From a virus, in the IMG/VR virus record IMGVR_UViG_3300042566_001512, positions 144,808 through 208,807 of that record: a stretch of 64,000 nucleotides of DNA; one strand, written 5' to 3'. This document shows positions 51,981-62,099 of this stretch, in pieces. The translations under genes and the position numbers were made by a program. Within the stretch, counting starts at the first letter, position 1. Each line of letters opens with the position of its first letter. Under the pieces are notes generated by a model. It worked only from the letters and a program-made list of their open reading frames with translations. It was not told where the DNA came from and did no database searches.

Positions 51981-52586
51981 ATGATTTTCCCGACCAAGTC
52001 TGCATTCGTGCAGTTTGTAAGAACGTCAAATCTTCCAGTAACTGAGCAAGATGCCCTGATTGAGATCGTTGTGGAACATCACACCGATGGCGAAATCTCA
52101 GTGATCGGAGACTGCGACGACGTGATCGGCTTAACCTTCACGTCAGACCACGATGTTCAGCTGGTGCTGGATATCGGATTTGCAATCATCCGCGCAAGCA
52201 GTTCCCCCCAATCCCCCAGTAAAGTATACGTCACCAAGGAAACCAAAATGAGCGAACAAGCCCAAGCCCAAAACAAAAGCGCCGCCCCCGTCGAAGCCGA
52301 TATGGAGGCAACCCTCGCGATGATGAAGGCAATCATCGACGAGAGTGTGGCCTCCGCTGTGCAAGCAGCTCTGGAGAAGAAAGAAGCCGAGCGCGCGGCA
52401 AAAGAAAATGGCCCCGAGGCCCAAAGAAATGAGCCCACTCAAGCACCGGTGGCCACGCCCGACAAGGGCGGACGGGCCACTGTCATGAGTCCCTGGGCAA
52501 AAGCGGCGGCTTATACCGCTGGAGCGGCAGCGGTGGCGGCCGGTGGCTGGTACGCGTGGAAGAAATTCGGTACTCAGTCCACCTGA
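51981..52586 (+). CDS. Tail-anchored acidic protein (201 aa), possibly two genes
   Basis: The first ~85 residues form a small beta-rich domain. The rest is Ala/Glu/Lys-rich and low complexity, ending in a hydrophobic Ala/Gly segment (AAAYTAGAAAVAAGGWYAWK), a likely C-terminal membrane anchor. An internal ATG at 52248, with AAGGAAACCAAA just before it, begins MSEQAQAQNKSA. It may be a second start or separate gene. Codons are CGT/CGC-type. No family recognised. Confidence 0.5.
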   Translation: MIFPTKSAFVQFVRTSNLPVTEQDALIEIVVEHHTDGEISVIGDCDDVIGLTFTSDHDVQLVLDIGFAIIRASSSPQSPSKVYVTKETKMSEQAQAQNKSAAPVEADMEATLAMMKAIIDESVASAVQAALEKKEAERAAKENGPEAQRNEPTQAPVATPDKGGRATVMSPWAKAAAYTAGAAAVAAGGWYAWKKFGTQST

Positions 52587-52640
52587 TTCAGTAAGTTAAC
52601 AAACAGGAAACGCGGTAAGAGATTGCCGCATTAATCAATC

Positions 52641-52742
52641 ATGAAACGTTCGTTCCTTGCTGGCGCAAAAGTTGGCGCTTTCTTGGCTGGCCTGTCCACG
52701 CCCTTTGGTGTTAGTGGTATGTGCCGCCTCTTGGCTTCGTAA
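52641..52742 (+). CDS. Tiny hydrophobic protein (33 aa)
   Basis: MKRSFLAGAKVGAFLAGLST... with a basic start and one short hydrophobic span. The ribosome binding site is weak. The stop overlaps the AAGGAG site of the next tiny gene, and the two share the K-V-G-x-F/[AT] pattern, suggesting duplication. Confidence 0.45.
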   Translation: MKRSFLAGAKVGAFLAGLSTPFGVSGMCRLLAS

Positions 52743-52754
52743 GGAGTAATAGTA

Positions 52755-52868
52755 ATGGATCTGAAAAACGCCCTAAATAGGGGATTGAAGGTAGGTACCT
52801 TTGTTGCCGCTGCTGTGACACCTGTGGTGGCCGTTCTTGTGATTGCGTCTTGGTTGAAGAGCAACTGA
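52755..52868 (+). CDS. Tiny membrane protein (37 aa)
   Basis: A strong AAGGAG site. MDLKNALNRGLKVGTFVAAA... carries one membrane span, resembling the preceding 33-aa protein. A canonical terminator follows immediately. Confidence 0.6.
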   Translation: MDLKNALNRGLKVGTFVAAAVTPVVAVLVIASWLKSN

Positions 52869-52874
52869 CGACAA

Positions 52875-52905
52875 ATACACTGACGGGCATTGCCCGTCAG
52901 TGTAT
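52875..52905 (+). terminator. Terminator hairpin
   Basis: A perfect 15-bp stem ATACACTGACGGGCA followed by GCTTTTTTTCTTTTC. Confidence 0.92.
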
Positions 52906-53057
52906 GCTTTTTTTCTTTTCCGATTGCAATTTACTACGACTACATATTACTGATACACGGTAGCTACGATTAAAGGGCTTTTTGGTAGTAAAAAAATATA
53001 CGAACCCCTACATCCAGTAGAAGCCGGAGTTTAACCAGTTTAACCAATAGGAGTAAA

Positions 53058-53621
53058 ATGAAAGTTGATTTTAATGGCCAATCTTACAATCTGCGGACGC
53101 TGGTATCTCTAGCTGGGTTCGGTCGACAAGAGGTGGTGCAAAAGACAAACATTTTTGTGGTAGACGGGTCTACTTATAAATGCAAAATACCCGTATGCAC
53201 TATCTACGACGGTAAGACGTACTTGTTAGCCGGAGAATTGCCGGTTAATAAAACCGATGTACAGGTCAGCATTCTAACAAAACACGTATTGAAAAAGGCA
53301 CTCGTCTCTAGTCAAGCATTCCAGCCGGATACCGGTTTCCGGCCACGGCCATTATTTGCGCCTGGCGAAGGTGAGGTGATAGGTGTAGAAGAAATGAGGG
53401 CTATTGCCATGTCGCGGTTAAATGCAAGTCAGCACTTGAACAAACGAAACGGTGCGCACGCAGACTCCTTCGTAAATCGCAGACCGGTAAAAACTCACGC
53501 TGATCAATTCTACCACCACGTCGACGACGGGCACCGTACAAACGGTGGAAGTCCTCAAATTATCGATAAAACCAGATTGGCGCTAAGTATACTTGAGGCA
53601 ACGATCTCCAGAGGGTTCTGA
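53058..53621 (+). CDS. Hypothetical protein (187 aa)
   Basis: CAATAGGAGTAAA precedes the ATG. A beta-rich N-terminal ~90 residues (MKVDFNGQSYNLRTLVSLAG, then KIPVCTIYDGKTYLLAGELP) is followed by a basic, His/Arg-rich linker and a short helix. The N-terminus looks like a small barrel. No recognised family. Confidence 0.55.
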   Translation: MKVDFNGQSYNLRTLVSLAGFGRQEVVQKTNIFVVDGSTYKCKIPVCTIYDGKTYLLAGELPVNKTDVQVSILTKHVLKKALVSSQAFQPDTGFRPRPLFAPGEGEVIGVEEMRAIAMSRLNASQHLNKRNGAHADSFVNRRPVKTHADQFYHHVDDGHRTNGGSPQIIDKTRLALSILEATISRGF

Positions 53622-53827
53622 GTTTTATATTCTTTTTGAAAATAAACTCAAACACATATAACTTATGTGTCAGTTAACTAAACGTATATAGAAAGTTAAA
53701 GGATTATTATAGATTATTTACAAATTACTACCGCGCAAGCAGGTAAATTATAAACATCCGCCCGTAATCCGGACTAGCCTAAAAAACAGTCCGTGTCAGT
53801 TTTTTCAACCCAAAAAGGAATAGCAAA

Positions 53828-54289
53828 ATGAAAACCGAAACAAAGAACCAAATCGACATCCTGGCCAGCAAACTTTCTAGCAAAATCGACATCAAAGACG
53901 GAAGCGCCAGCATCAGCGAAGACGCTTACGTTAAATCGTTGCCGGAAGGTCTTGACATCGAGACCGTAAAAAAGCTACAGGATCACAATGCAAACTTCTT
54001 CCCGGCGGTGACTAAGGCGTTCGCAGAAAAGTCTATTGAAGCGATGAAGGCCGACAATAAGATCGAGCAACTAGATCTGTCCGTGCCCATGGTCGGCGAG
54101 GACAAGTTCGATGTCACGTTTAAGCGCTCTTACGAGCACATGGACATCGCTTCGAAAGAAATGAAAAAGAGCTTCGGCGGCATCAGTGCTTCGTTGACAG
54201 TTCAGGCTGCTCGTCACAATCGCGGCGCGATGTCCGCGATCAAAAACGAAATGAAGGCAGCTGCATTGGCTGCGTTTGCAGAAGAGTGA
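53828..54289 (+). CDS. Hypothetical protein (153 aa)
   Basis: A strong AAAAAGGAATAGC site. A helical, Lys/Ala/Glu-rich soluble protein ending AALAAFAEE, with high-expression-type codons (CGT/CGC, AAG). It is a single-gene unit with its own terminator, which fits an abundant small virion or DNA-associated protein. Not recognised. Confidence 0.55.
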   Translation: MKTETKNQIDILASKLSSKIDIKDGSASISEDAYVKSLPEGLDIETVKKLQDHNANFFPAVTKAFAEKSIEAMKADNKIEQLDLSVPMVGEDKFDVTFKRSYEHMDIASKEMKKSFGGISASLTVQAARHNRGAMSAIKNEMKAAALAAFAEE

Positions 54290-54315
54290 GTAAGTAGTAG
54301 ATAACTAACCATTTA

Positions 54316-54343
54316 ATACAGGGTGGATTAATCCACCCTGTAT
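54316..54343 (+). terminator. Terminator palindrome
   Basis: A perfect 28-nt palindrome ATACAGGGTGGATT and its complement, followed by GCTTTATTTTTTTTT. Confidence 0.92.
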
Positions 54344-54381
54344 GCTTTATTTTTTTTTTAAATTTGTGAGGTATTTTTAGT

Positions 54382-55248
54382 ATGAACCAAGAAGATAAAA
54401 CAAACGTAACAGTGGATACTCAGGAAAAACTAGTTAATCTTGGATACGACAGTTTTAAGAAAAGAATATTAAACCACCACGATATGGCTTTGCCAACATG
54501 TAAGTTTACTATATGGGCAAGTCCGGAAATTAGGAGCCTTGTTAATTCAAGAACATCTGAGGGCTTAAGAAGTGGTAAAATAGATTATAAACAAAACGGC
54601 CCTACAGAACCTCTACTTAGAAAAGAGTATGAAACAGAGAAGGTAACTGTAGACGAATTCGTGGACGTGGTAAGAAACGGTGTTTTGCAAATTAAACTTA
54701 AATTCACCTCGCTTAATCAGTCTCTTGTGCATTATAACGAAACCCTGTCTAGAAGATCTATATACTCATGGGGAAACAACGTAAGTATTTCTCATCTAAC
54801 CGACGATTACGAAGCTCAGGGGTTAGAATCTTGGAAATGCAGTATAAATAAATACGGCATAAATACTAAGCTATGGTACCCAGTAAACATAGTAACTAAC
54901 GCACCATGGTACAACCACATGCAGGAGCAAGAGTCTGTTTTTCCTCTAAATTACATATGCTTGGGAATAGACCAGGCGCAGGCTGCCAGAAGCGCAGGTA
55001 TGAGGCTAATGCCTCAGATTGACGACATAACCTGCGTGTCCACTTCTCCTGCTGCCGTTTTGAACAGCGACCTTAAACCCCACGCCGAAGAATACAACGA
55101 CACGGTAATTAACGACGAATACGAATTCGAATCAGAAGACGATAGTGGTTGGTTATTTGTGGCTATAAAAGGATACGTATTCACTCACTCTGTAGAAATA
55201 ATGATAACAGATAAGTATCAGAAAACAAGAGTATTTTCTTTTGTATAA
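54382..55248 (+). CDS. Probable virion protein (288 aa)
   Basis: TGTGAGGTATTTTTAGT precedes the ATG. A beta-rich protein with several Trp (LWYPVNIVTNAPWYNHMQ) and an acidic loop before a final beta segment (SGWLFVAIKGYVFTHSVEIM). It lies convergent to the tail tube gene. A tail or neck component is plausible, but no family is recognised. Confidence 0.5.
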   Translation: MNQEDKTNVTVDTQEKLVNLGYDSFKKRILNHHDMALPTCKFTIWASPEIRSLVNSRTSEGLRSGKIDYKQNGPTEPLLRKEYETEKVTVDEFVDVVRNGVLQIKLKFTSLNQSLVHYNETLSRRSIYSWGNNVSISHLTDDYEAQGLESWKCSINKYGINTKLWYPVNIVTNAPWYNHMQEQESVFPLNYICLGIDQAQAARSAGMRLMPQIDDITCVSTSPAAVLNSDLKPHAEEYNDTVINDEYEFESEDDSGWLFVAIKGYVFTHSVEIMITDKYQKTRVFSFV

Positions 55249-55260
55249 AATCGATTGGGC

Positions 55261-55290
55261 ATATACCCCGGGTAATTACCCGGGGTATAT
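55261..55290. terminator. Bidirectional terminator palindrome
   Basis: A perfect 30-nt palindrome ATATACCCCGGGTAA and its complement between convergent genes, followed by GTTTTATG on the plus strand. Confidence 0.88.
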
Positions 55291-55303
55291 GTTTTATGCT
55301 GCG

Positions 55304-56161
55304 TTAAACACGCAAAGCCGTACCGGCAAGATCGTCCATATTACCAGCAAGACCTCTGCCAGTAACGAATACGTCGCTTGCAATGCCTTGAGCAAAAGCT
55401 GGGCGCAGGTTCGGATTGGCATTGTTTAGGTTCAGGCTATTTAGAATAGCCTGAGAAAACATATCAACGCCGATACCGGACTGATAAACGCCGGTAAAGC
55501 CCACGCTCAGTTCGGAAAGATCACCAGCAGCAGTCAAGTCTTTACGACCTTCTATTGCGCCAGTGCCTCTGGGTCGCATGTTAGTACCTAGCCACGACTT
55601 AGCCACTTTACTGTGGGTAGGATCTGGCTCAATGAACAACATGGTAGCCGAAGACATATCGGCCAGCATGTCACTTGGTCTAACAGTGGACAGAGTATTG
55701 ATCATGGGAATCTTGTTATTGGGATCACCCATTAGATAAAGAATCCAGTTTTGGATAAAGGTCTGCATGGGGCGACCATACAGATCAGTAAACCCAAACG
55801 TTACATCGGAACGAGTCCGGGTAACGTTGCTGGTGTCTTCAAATTGTTCACCTGCGCCGCTGACGGCGACCGAAGTGCTTTCGACTTCCAGGCCGGCATT
55901 TAAGCCCTCTATAGTTCTGGCGTGCACCTCCACCATGTTCTTTAGTGCGCTGATCCAGAATTCTGGTTCAGGCAGGTACTGGAAACCCCGAGGGGCTTCC
56001 AAAAGAATGCAGTGAATGTTGCGACGTACATAGTGAGTTTGACTCACCCATTCCGTCAGGTTAGGAGCGTAACCGTTTTGGCCGCCATAGGTCAGGTCCA
56101 GCATGGTTTCTCTACCCCTGGAATAACCACCTTGTAAAATTGCGTCAGCAAGTCGAGACAT
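55304..56161 (-). CDS. Tail tube protein
   Basis: The 285-aa protein is directly downstream of the tail sheath gene on the same strand, the standard sheath-tube order. The body is beta-rich with conserved-looking TFGFTDLYGRPMQTFIQNWI, the kind of strand-loop segment seen in contractile-tail tube subunits of jumbo phages. A Gly/Asn-rich C-terminal end follows. GATAGAGGATTGAG gives a good ribosome binding site. Codon choice suggests high expression, as expected for a multi-copy tail subunit. Confidence 0.75.
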   Translation of the reverse strand: MSRLADAILQGGYSRGRETMLDLTYGGQNGYAPNLTEWVSQTHYVRRNIHCILLEAPRGFQYLPEPEFWISALKNMVEVHARTIEGLNAGLEVESTSVAVSGAGEQFEDTSNVTRTRSDVTFGFTDLYGRPMQTFIQNWILYLMGDPNNKIPMINTLSTVRPSDMLADMSSATMLFIEPDPTHSKVAKSWLGTNMRPRGTGAIEGRKDLTAAGDLSELSVGFTGVYQSGIGVDMFSQAILNSLNLNNANPNLRPAFAQGIASDVFVTGRGLAGNMDDLAGTALRV

Positions 56162-56219
56162 ATCTCAATCCTCTATCTTGTTAAATGTTAAAAAATTATC
56201 CGTTTTATATTCGACTATT

Positions 56220-58304
56220 TTAGGCTAGGTCGGATAGTCTGTAGGCCTTGAGCTCTACAGTTGCAACGGTGGACATTACGTTGCCGTAAATGGAGATAGG
56301 CAGAGTGTAGCTAAATCCGCGAGCGTTATCGGCCTCAGTCTTGTATGCAGCCGGAACGATTTTAAACAGCCCAGCAAAGCGGCCAACGGAACGCTCTTCC
56401 ACGGCACGATTGACTCTATCGAACAGGACAGGGTCTTCCAGTGAAATGGAGCCGCTAAAAAGGCGCCAAACACGTTCTGCGACCTTCTGCATTTCCACGC
56501 AAACCATGGCAAAGAAGAAGCTGTTAAGAACCGACGTGTCGTTGTTGTAAACCGTCTGCAGAGCAGGAATGAAGTAAGTGGAACGGGTAGATGTCTGAAC
56601 CCAATTAAGGCCAACGTCCCAGTCCTTATTTCGCACTTTAGTAGAAGTGAACGTGATGTTTATATCACGGAACATGTTGATTTGATTGTTCGGCGCTTTG
56701 TCAAACAGGGCCTCTTGATTCCAGCGGCCGTTACCGGCGCCCATCATTCTAGAGGACATAGCGGCCAGCTCGATCGTGATGGGTAGCTTTTTCTTGTATG
56801 CGCTATTTTTCAGTACGCCGTATCTACCCATTATAAGACCGCGCATCACTGCGGTGCCAAAGTAATCGCTTTCAGGATAGGACTGAACGCGTGCCATCAG
56901 AAGCAGAGCTGCAGAATTTTCGTTAGCTGCGCTCATCTCCGGGCCACCGACCACGTAAGTAGTCAGAACCACAAAAGTGTCTCTGCGAACAGAAATGAAC
57001 TTTATGAGTTCGTACTTAACTTCCATAGGGAAGCCGGTGTCGTAGATGATGGATTCCGGATACATGGCAGTATCCTGCAGAGGGCTGGTTTCGTCAGCAT
57101 ACGCAGCAACTCTTGCCGCCACTAGATCAGGAAACAGCTCTTCTTCGTCCATGGTGCCGTCAGTGGCTCCTGCTGCGTAAAGGCTAGTGCTTTCGTTCAG
57201 GTATATTGGACTGTCTACATCGGTCACCAGTTCAATGGCGTTATATGGCGCGCCGTTAGAGTTGGTGCCAGTAAAAATGTTTACCATGTAGGCTTCATCT
57301 GTGCCGGTAGCGGAGAAGTCGGTGTGAGCGTCCGCTTGCTCTTTTTCTGCTGCGTATAGATCGCTAAGAATGCTGTCGACGTTTTCTTGATAGACCTTCA
57401 GGCCGCCAAAATCACCATACTTCTTGGGGTAAGCAGGATCGTCCACGTTCTGATATTTGTTCAGGAATATGTCGCCCAAGTACATATCCGAACCGTAGGA
57501 CGGATGAGCCACACCGGGCTTTAGAACGAAATCAAAGAACGACTCGCCGGACTCGGTGAGTACCAGATTTGGGCTGGAAGTGACCTTTGGTTTGCGAATA
57601 GCCGAGACGCGGAAAGGATAAGCCTTGGTGTTGGTTAGAACACCTTCGTCTATGGGAGTGGTAGTGTTCTGCGTCGGTGCAGATAAACGAATGCCCGCCA
57701 GGTTGTAATAAGAGCCGTAGCTGCTAGCCCACCATTGTGCGATAGGGTAACGAACAGATTGAGTGCCGCCATCGGTTTGATCGCCAGGAGTCTGGGATTG
57801 GGTTCCAAACAAGGTCTCATTAGCGCGACTAGTGACGCTGGTAAGAACCCATTTGATTTTGTAACCGGGAACGGTTGCTGCCGGTGTAGCCGGAACCGGG
57901 TCGCCCAATTCATCTACAACGTAGCTTCCATCGGAGTTACGCTGATAGACAGTTACATCGGTTTCCAGAACATCTAGCCACAGCGTGAAGTTGGCACGGG
58001 GGCCAATATCGTCAGGCAGTACGCGCTCAATCATTTGAGCATTGCCCTCTGCGTTTACCTTGTTGGACAGCACGGTTTGGTGAGTAGCCCAGGCTCCTCT
58101 TTCGTCAAACGTTTGATCGCCGTACATTTGGGTGCGAGAATTACCCACCACCAGCTGTGGAGTGGTCGGACCCTTTTGAGCGTAGATGTACACCTTAGGG
58201 AGGTGGGTAGGCAGAACTTCCGGCTCTACCGGCACGGTTCTGGTGGAGAGGTCTTCGGTGCCCCTCAGAATAGTCATGGGAGCAGCGTTTAAAATTTGGC
58301 TCAT
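56220..58304 (-). CDS. Tail sheath protein
   Basis: This 694-aa protein is the size of phiKZ gp29-type sheaths. The N-terminal part has RTVPVEPEVLPTHLPKVYIY and ...GDQTFDERGAWATHQT. The C-terminal contractile domain has NRWNQEALFDKAPNNQINMF, DWDVGLNWVQTSTRSTYFIP and ALQTVYNNDTSVLNSFFFAM, typical of the conserved sheath end. GAGGACCAAAG precedes the ATG and the tube gene follows after 58 nt. It polymerises around the tube and contracts on infection. Confidence 0.85.
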   Translation of the reverse strand: MSQILNAAPMTILRGTEDLSTRTVPVEPEVLPTHLPKVYIYAQKGPTTPQLVVGNSRTQMYGDQTFDERGAWATHQTVLSNKVNAEGNAQMIERVLPDDIGPRANFTLWLDVLETDVTVYQRNSDGSYVVDELGDPVPATPAATVPGYKIKWVLTSVTSRANETLFGTQSQTPGDQTDGGTQSVRYPIAQWWASSYGSYYNLAGIRLSAPTQNTTTPIDEGVLTNTKAYPFRVSAIRKPKVTSSPNLVLTESGESFFDFVLKPGVAHPSYGSDMYLGDIFLNKYQNVDDPAYPKKYGDFGGLKVYQENVDSILSDLYAAEKEQADAHTDFSATGTDEAYMVNIFTGTNSNGAPYNAIELVTDVDSPIYLNESTSLYAAGATDGTMDEEELFPDLVAARVAAYADETSPLQDTAMYPESIIYDTGFPMEVKYELIKFISVRRDTFVVLTTYVVGGPEMSAANENSAALLLMARVQSYPESDYFGTAVMRGLIMGRYGVLKNSAYKKKLPITIELAAMSSRMMGAGNGRWNQEALFDKAPNNQINMFRDINITFTSTKVRNKDWDVGLNWVQTSTRSTYFIPALQTVYNNDTSVLNSFFFAMVCVEMQKVAERVWRLFSGSISLEDPVLFDRVNRAVEERSVGRFAGLFKIVPAAYKTEADNARGFSYTLPISIYGNVMSTVATVELKAYRLSDLA

Positions 58305-58529
58305 TTCTTTGGTCCTCGTTTAAATTGGTTAAGTGATAAAAAATCTTCCGTGGTTTATATTTTGGTTTTACAAAAATACAAAATAAACCCATAATTTATA
58401 GGTTTCACAATATGATCTCTCCTATGTTTACAGCGCGTTATTTAGCTTTTGATGAGTGCATACAATTGCCTCCGGTGTAATACTGGACCATCATTTATTA
58501 TTTTTTTGTTTTTATCCGGAGTAAATAAA

Positions 58530-59510
58530 ATGTCTATCAACGAAACAGCGTATTCCACCACCGCTTGCATGGCCTATAAGACCCAAAACATAGTAGGCAT
58601 AATAGCCAAAGCCATGATAACCGGCAGCGTAAATATTAAAACGGTAAAGCTCAGCAATACGGGGCAAGTCGTTAGAGTGGGGTTAATAGAGGGCGGTAAC
58701 ACCATCAGTGACACTATTCCTTATTTCCACCACCCATTATTCGTGCACGACGTGTCAAAACCAGACGAAGAACCTGTCGTGTTCGTGGACGTCAGAGACT
58801 TTGGCATTTACAATAAGCCACAGCAGCAATTTGTAATTAGAAATAAAGTAGAGTACGTTTGGGCCATAAAGAGGGCAATACTAAACTATATCTGGGTTTA
58901 TGGTAGAAGAGAGACTCTCAGGGATTTGTCCGCTTTGCCTGCGGCTGCGTTTAGCTCCATGATAGCCGAAAGCGTCGGCCGCAGATATGCTCTAGATATG
59001 GCACAACAAACAACCATCCAGGTTCTGTCTTGTTATTTCTATTATTGTCAGTTCACAGACGATAAAGAGTTTGAAGAAATAGAATTCAATAGAGTAGTTG
59101 GGGCAATAGCAAGAAGCACCGGCGTACAAACGGACTACGTTTATAGGGTTCTAAATGAATTACCAGTCATAGAATCTTTAGAGGACTTTTGCAGGTATGC
59201 CAAAGAAAAAACAGAAAGTGTTAGTCTAACGGATTTTAACACGGGTATTCTTTTCTCCATCACTGGAGGAAATTGGTTCGGTACTAATAGTAGAGAGTTA
59301 ATGGCGGTTGCTTTGGAGCATGTGCCGACATGGGTAATGATTGTCTACGGTGGAGTTACTGAGGCCAGTTTCAAAAGATCGGTACTCGCTAAGCTGCTAG
59401 AAAGACTAACTAAAAGGTATTCTTCTGAGACTTTTGCAAAGAGCCTAATATCTTTATTGGGCACTGACGAGGCCCTAGAAGACTGGTTCCGTGGCACTAG
59501 TGGCCTATAA
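58530..59510 (+). CDS. Probable virion protein (326 aa)
   Basis: Start chosen at ATG 58530 after TCCGGAGTAAATAAA; the longer frame from 58449 lacks a site. A beta-rich N-terminal third and helical remainder (LEDFCRYAKEKTESVSLTDF). It leads a three-gene plus-strand operon with two large structural-looking proteins, divergent from the sheath/tube operon. Function unknown; a baseplate or neck role is inferred from context. Confidence 0.55.
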   Translation: MSINETAYSTTACMAYKTQNIVGIIAKAMITGSVNIKTVKLSNTGQVVRVGLIEGGNTISDTIPYFHHPLFVHDVSKPDEEPVVFVDVRDFGIYNKPQQQFVIRNKVEYVWAIKRAILNYIWVYGRRETLRDLSALPAAAFSSMIAESVGRRYALDMAQQTTIQVLSCYFYYCQFTDDKEFEEIEFNRVVGAIARSTGVQTDYVYRVLNELPVIESLEDFCRYAKEKTESVSLTDFNTGILFSITGGNWFGTNSRELMAVALEHVPTWVMIVYGGVTEASFKRSVLAKLLERLTKRYSSETFAKSLISLLGTDEALEDWFRGTSGL

Positions 59511-59528
59511 AACAGGAAATAAAAGGCG

Positions 59529-62075
59529 ATGTCTGACTTCTTAATAAAAAACGCAATAAATAACATCTGGTGTAATCCAAAACAGGATAATCAAATGGTT
59601 TTGAAGCCCGCTCGCCTCACCCCCTATGGTGGGGTGTGGAGAAGCTGGAAATTCTTGTGGACTAGTTTTAATCTACCCACTAATAACAATAGATATCACG
59701 TATACTCGATAGGTCAGATTAATCCGTTGCTAGTTAACTTGTTTCCTATAACCGATGTGTGGAAAAAGGTATCTGAGTCTTGCATGGCAACAGACACCCT
59801 AGTTGAGATATATACTCAAAAAGGTATACGTTTACCTATTACCCAAATATACTACATTTTCACCGAGGAGAGTAGTTTACTTTTCTGTGTTAGAAAAGAC
59901 GATAAATTATTTTGGGATTTTAACAACGAACCTATTTATATACGTTTATACGATAATGCCTATTTTGAAAGCAGCAGAAACTCAGGCGGGCACATATACG
60001 TAGAAGGCTCTACCGTTAACAGCACTGGCGAAATAATAGCCCATCAGGTAAACTATCAAGCAAAGCGCCAATTACCTGGCAAGGTTTATTCTTTTGTAAA
60101 TGGCTATAGAGTAAACGACATTTCCTTATTAACAGTCTCTATTGGTGACACTGTTGAATTTTACCACGACCCTTCTGTATTCTTCACATACGAATTTGAC
60201 GTTAATACTCTATTGACTTTTGATTCAATATTGGACGTTAAAAGAAAGTATCTGCTTCATCCACTTGGTGGAATAGGTAATAACATTTATTACCAGGATG
60301 ACGTGGATATTTACATATATAACAAAACCACGAAAAAAGGAATTTATTATCATAAAAATTCCGAGGATAATCTAAGAATGGTCACGCATCGCGATTACAG
60401 CGTTAGCGTTCCTGTTATCTCGTCCTTTTTTAACCAACACGTAGAGACTATAGACTACGATAACTCGGTGCTTGAGCTCAACGTTCGAAAATCGGGATAT
60501 GAGCGTCAACTAGTGGATGAGAAACTTAGGATTAAAGAGCTTTATAAGCTAACAGATCAACAAATTTTATCAGCAATGATAGGTGCCGATTCTTCCCTTG
60601 AATACTGGCGAGTAGACGAGCTAGAGAACTCTAACTATTGCAAGGTAATGAGGAGCTCCTTTTCTAGCGTAAATGACGAGCTAGTAAGAAACACATACGG
60701 GTACAATGCGGTAGTTAAAATGGCAGCAGAGCCCGTTATAAAAACGCAAATGTTTAGCGGTCAGAAGATTGCAAAAATGCCATACAAGTATAGACTAAAT
60801 TCTACGGTCTACGAATTCGATTCCAGTGGCTGGCTATCTGAGAAAAGACACCACACTTTAGGGGATGTTTATAACTGCACAGACCCTGACTCTTCTTACG
60901 TAATGGCAATTCAAGGAGAGTCTGCAGATTCGCCGGAAGACTACTATAACGTAGTTAGCGTAAACATGGAACCGAATTACGACTACAGGTTCTATGCGGC
61001 AAATAAAGACAACGTTCATCCAGACACCCAATGGGTAGACGTAACCGGTTCTTCTATGTATGCCGTGGTTGGTAATGTGGCAACTTGGCTGGTCATGGAT
61101 ACCAAGGATGTTCTTGTCAGAAGTAATAAAAAACATTTGCACAAGCGACTTTATCTAAATGCTTTATCTGGAAGTCTGACATTTAACATAACCCATCTGC
61201 AGTACATAGATGGGCAAATGGTAGATGCCGAAATGCAGATACCGATGGGTGAGTTAAAGATATATTTAAACGGCAGGTCTTTAATAAATCGACTAGACTA
61301 CCATGTAGATTTTCCTGTGGTCACTATCGTTAATAAAGAACATTTATTAGACCAGTCTAATCTTCAACAAAGAATAGATTATATTTTTACAGGTTTGTGC
61401 GATAGCAGCCTTGGTTTCTCAGGTTATTCTGAAAGTGGATTTGTGAGAAACGGGTACCTGTCTATTAATAATAGATTCGATATAAGGGACGACAGAGCCG
61501 TAATCATTTCTGCTAACGGAAGAATATACACTAGAGAAGACTTAAAGTTCATAGAAGACACGAATGACTTTGTTTTTGATAGCGAACTAAACGGAAAACC
61601 GTACAGCATAGAGTCCGCAGTGGTCCCCGTTAAAGACTTGGTTGAGACAGATACTTACGAATATAGATCGGACGCTTTGATAGTAGATAATGCAGTTTCT
61701 GATTATCTTACTTTGAAAATTCCTCAACCCGAAATACCGGATTTAAATCCAATACTGAGTTATTACAAACTCTACAGTCCTTTTGTAAGTAAAGTTATAA
61801 TGGCTGTTATTAGTAGCGCAATTGACCCCAATGCACTTAAGGTGCAATATAACGACGATAAAGTAAGAGAGCTAGTACAGCCCTATTTGTATCTATTGGA
61901 TATGGATCCTATTAACGAACAAAACAGACCAGATCCTAATTATTGCATAGTGCATCCGCACGTCCTTTCTAACGTAATAGAGGTAGACGTTTATCAGCAT
62001 AAATTCATTACCAAGGTGGTAAATATTTACGGAAATGGTTTGATTAACTTATCTGGTCACTTGATCATAACTTAA
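59529..62075 (+). CDS. Large virion protein (848 aa)
   Basis: Long, Tyr/Asn/Asp-rich, strongly beta-patterned protein without catalytic motif, membrane span or low-complexity shaft. It starts 18 nt after the preceding gene and ends 24 nt before the next, so all three are co-transcribed. Texture and size suit a baseplate wedge or tail-fibre attachment protein. Not assigned to a family. Confidence 0.55.
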   Translation: MSDFLIKNAINNIWCNPKQDNQMVLKPARLTPYGGVWRSWKFLWTSFNLPTNNNRYHVYSIGQINPLLVNLFPITDVWKKVSESCMATDTLVEIYTQKGIRLPITQIYYIFTEESSLLFCVRKDDKLFWDFNNEPIYIRLYDNAYFESSRNSGGHIYVEGSTVNSTGEIIAHQVNYQAKRQLPGKVYSFVNGYRVNDISLLTVSIGDTVEFYHDPSVFFTYEFDVNTLLTFDSILDVKRKYLLHPLGGIGNNIYYQDDVDIYIYNKTTKKGIYYHKNSEDNLRMVTHRDYSVSVPVISSFFNQHVETIDYDNSVLELNVRKSGYERQLVDEKLRIKELYKLTDQQILSAMIGADSSLEYWRVDELENSNYCKVMRSSFSSVNDELVRNTYGYNAVVKMAAEPVIKTQMFSGQKIAKMPYKYRLNSTVYEFDSSGWLSEKRHHTLGDVYNCTDPDSSYVMAIQGESADSPEDYYNVVSVNMEPNYDYRFYAANKDNVHPDTQWVDVTGSSMYAVVGNVATWLVMDTKDVLVRSNKKHLHKRLYLNALSGSLTFNITHLQYIDGQMVDAEMQIPMGELKIYLNGRSLINRLDYHVDFPVVTIVNKEHLLDQSNLQQRIDYIFTGLCDSSLGFSGYSESGFVRNGYLSINNRFDIRDDRAVIISANGRIYTREDLKFIEDTNDFVFDSELNGKPYSIESAVVPVKDLVETDTYEYRSDALIVDNAVSDYLTLKIPQPEIPDLNPILSYYKLYSPFVSKVIMAVISSAIDPNALKVQYNDDKVRELVQPYLYLLDMDPINEQNRPDPNYCIVHPHVLSNVIEVDVYQHKFITKVVNIYGNGLINLSGHLIIT

Positions 62076-62099
62076 TAAAATATAAATAAAGGACTAAAA

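Noticed and set aside
58449-58529. 27-codon N-terminal extension of the 326-aa virion protein
   Set aside because: No ribosome binding site upstream; GGAG precedes ATG 58530.
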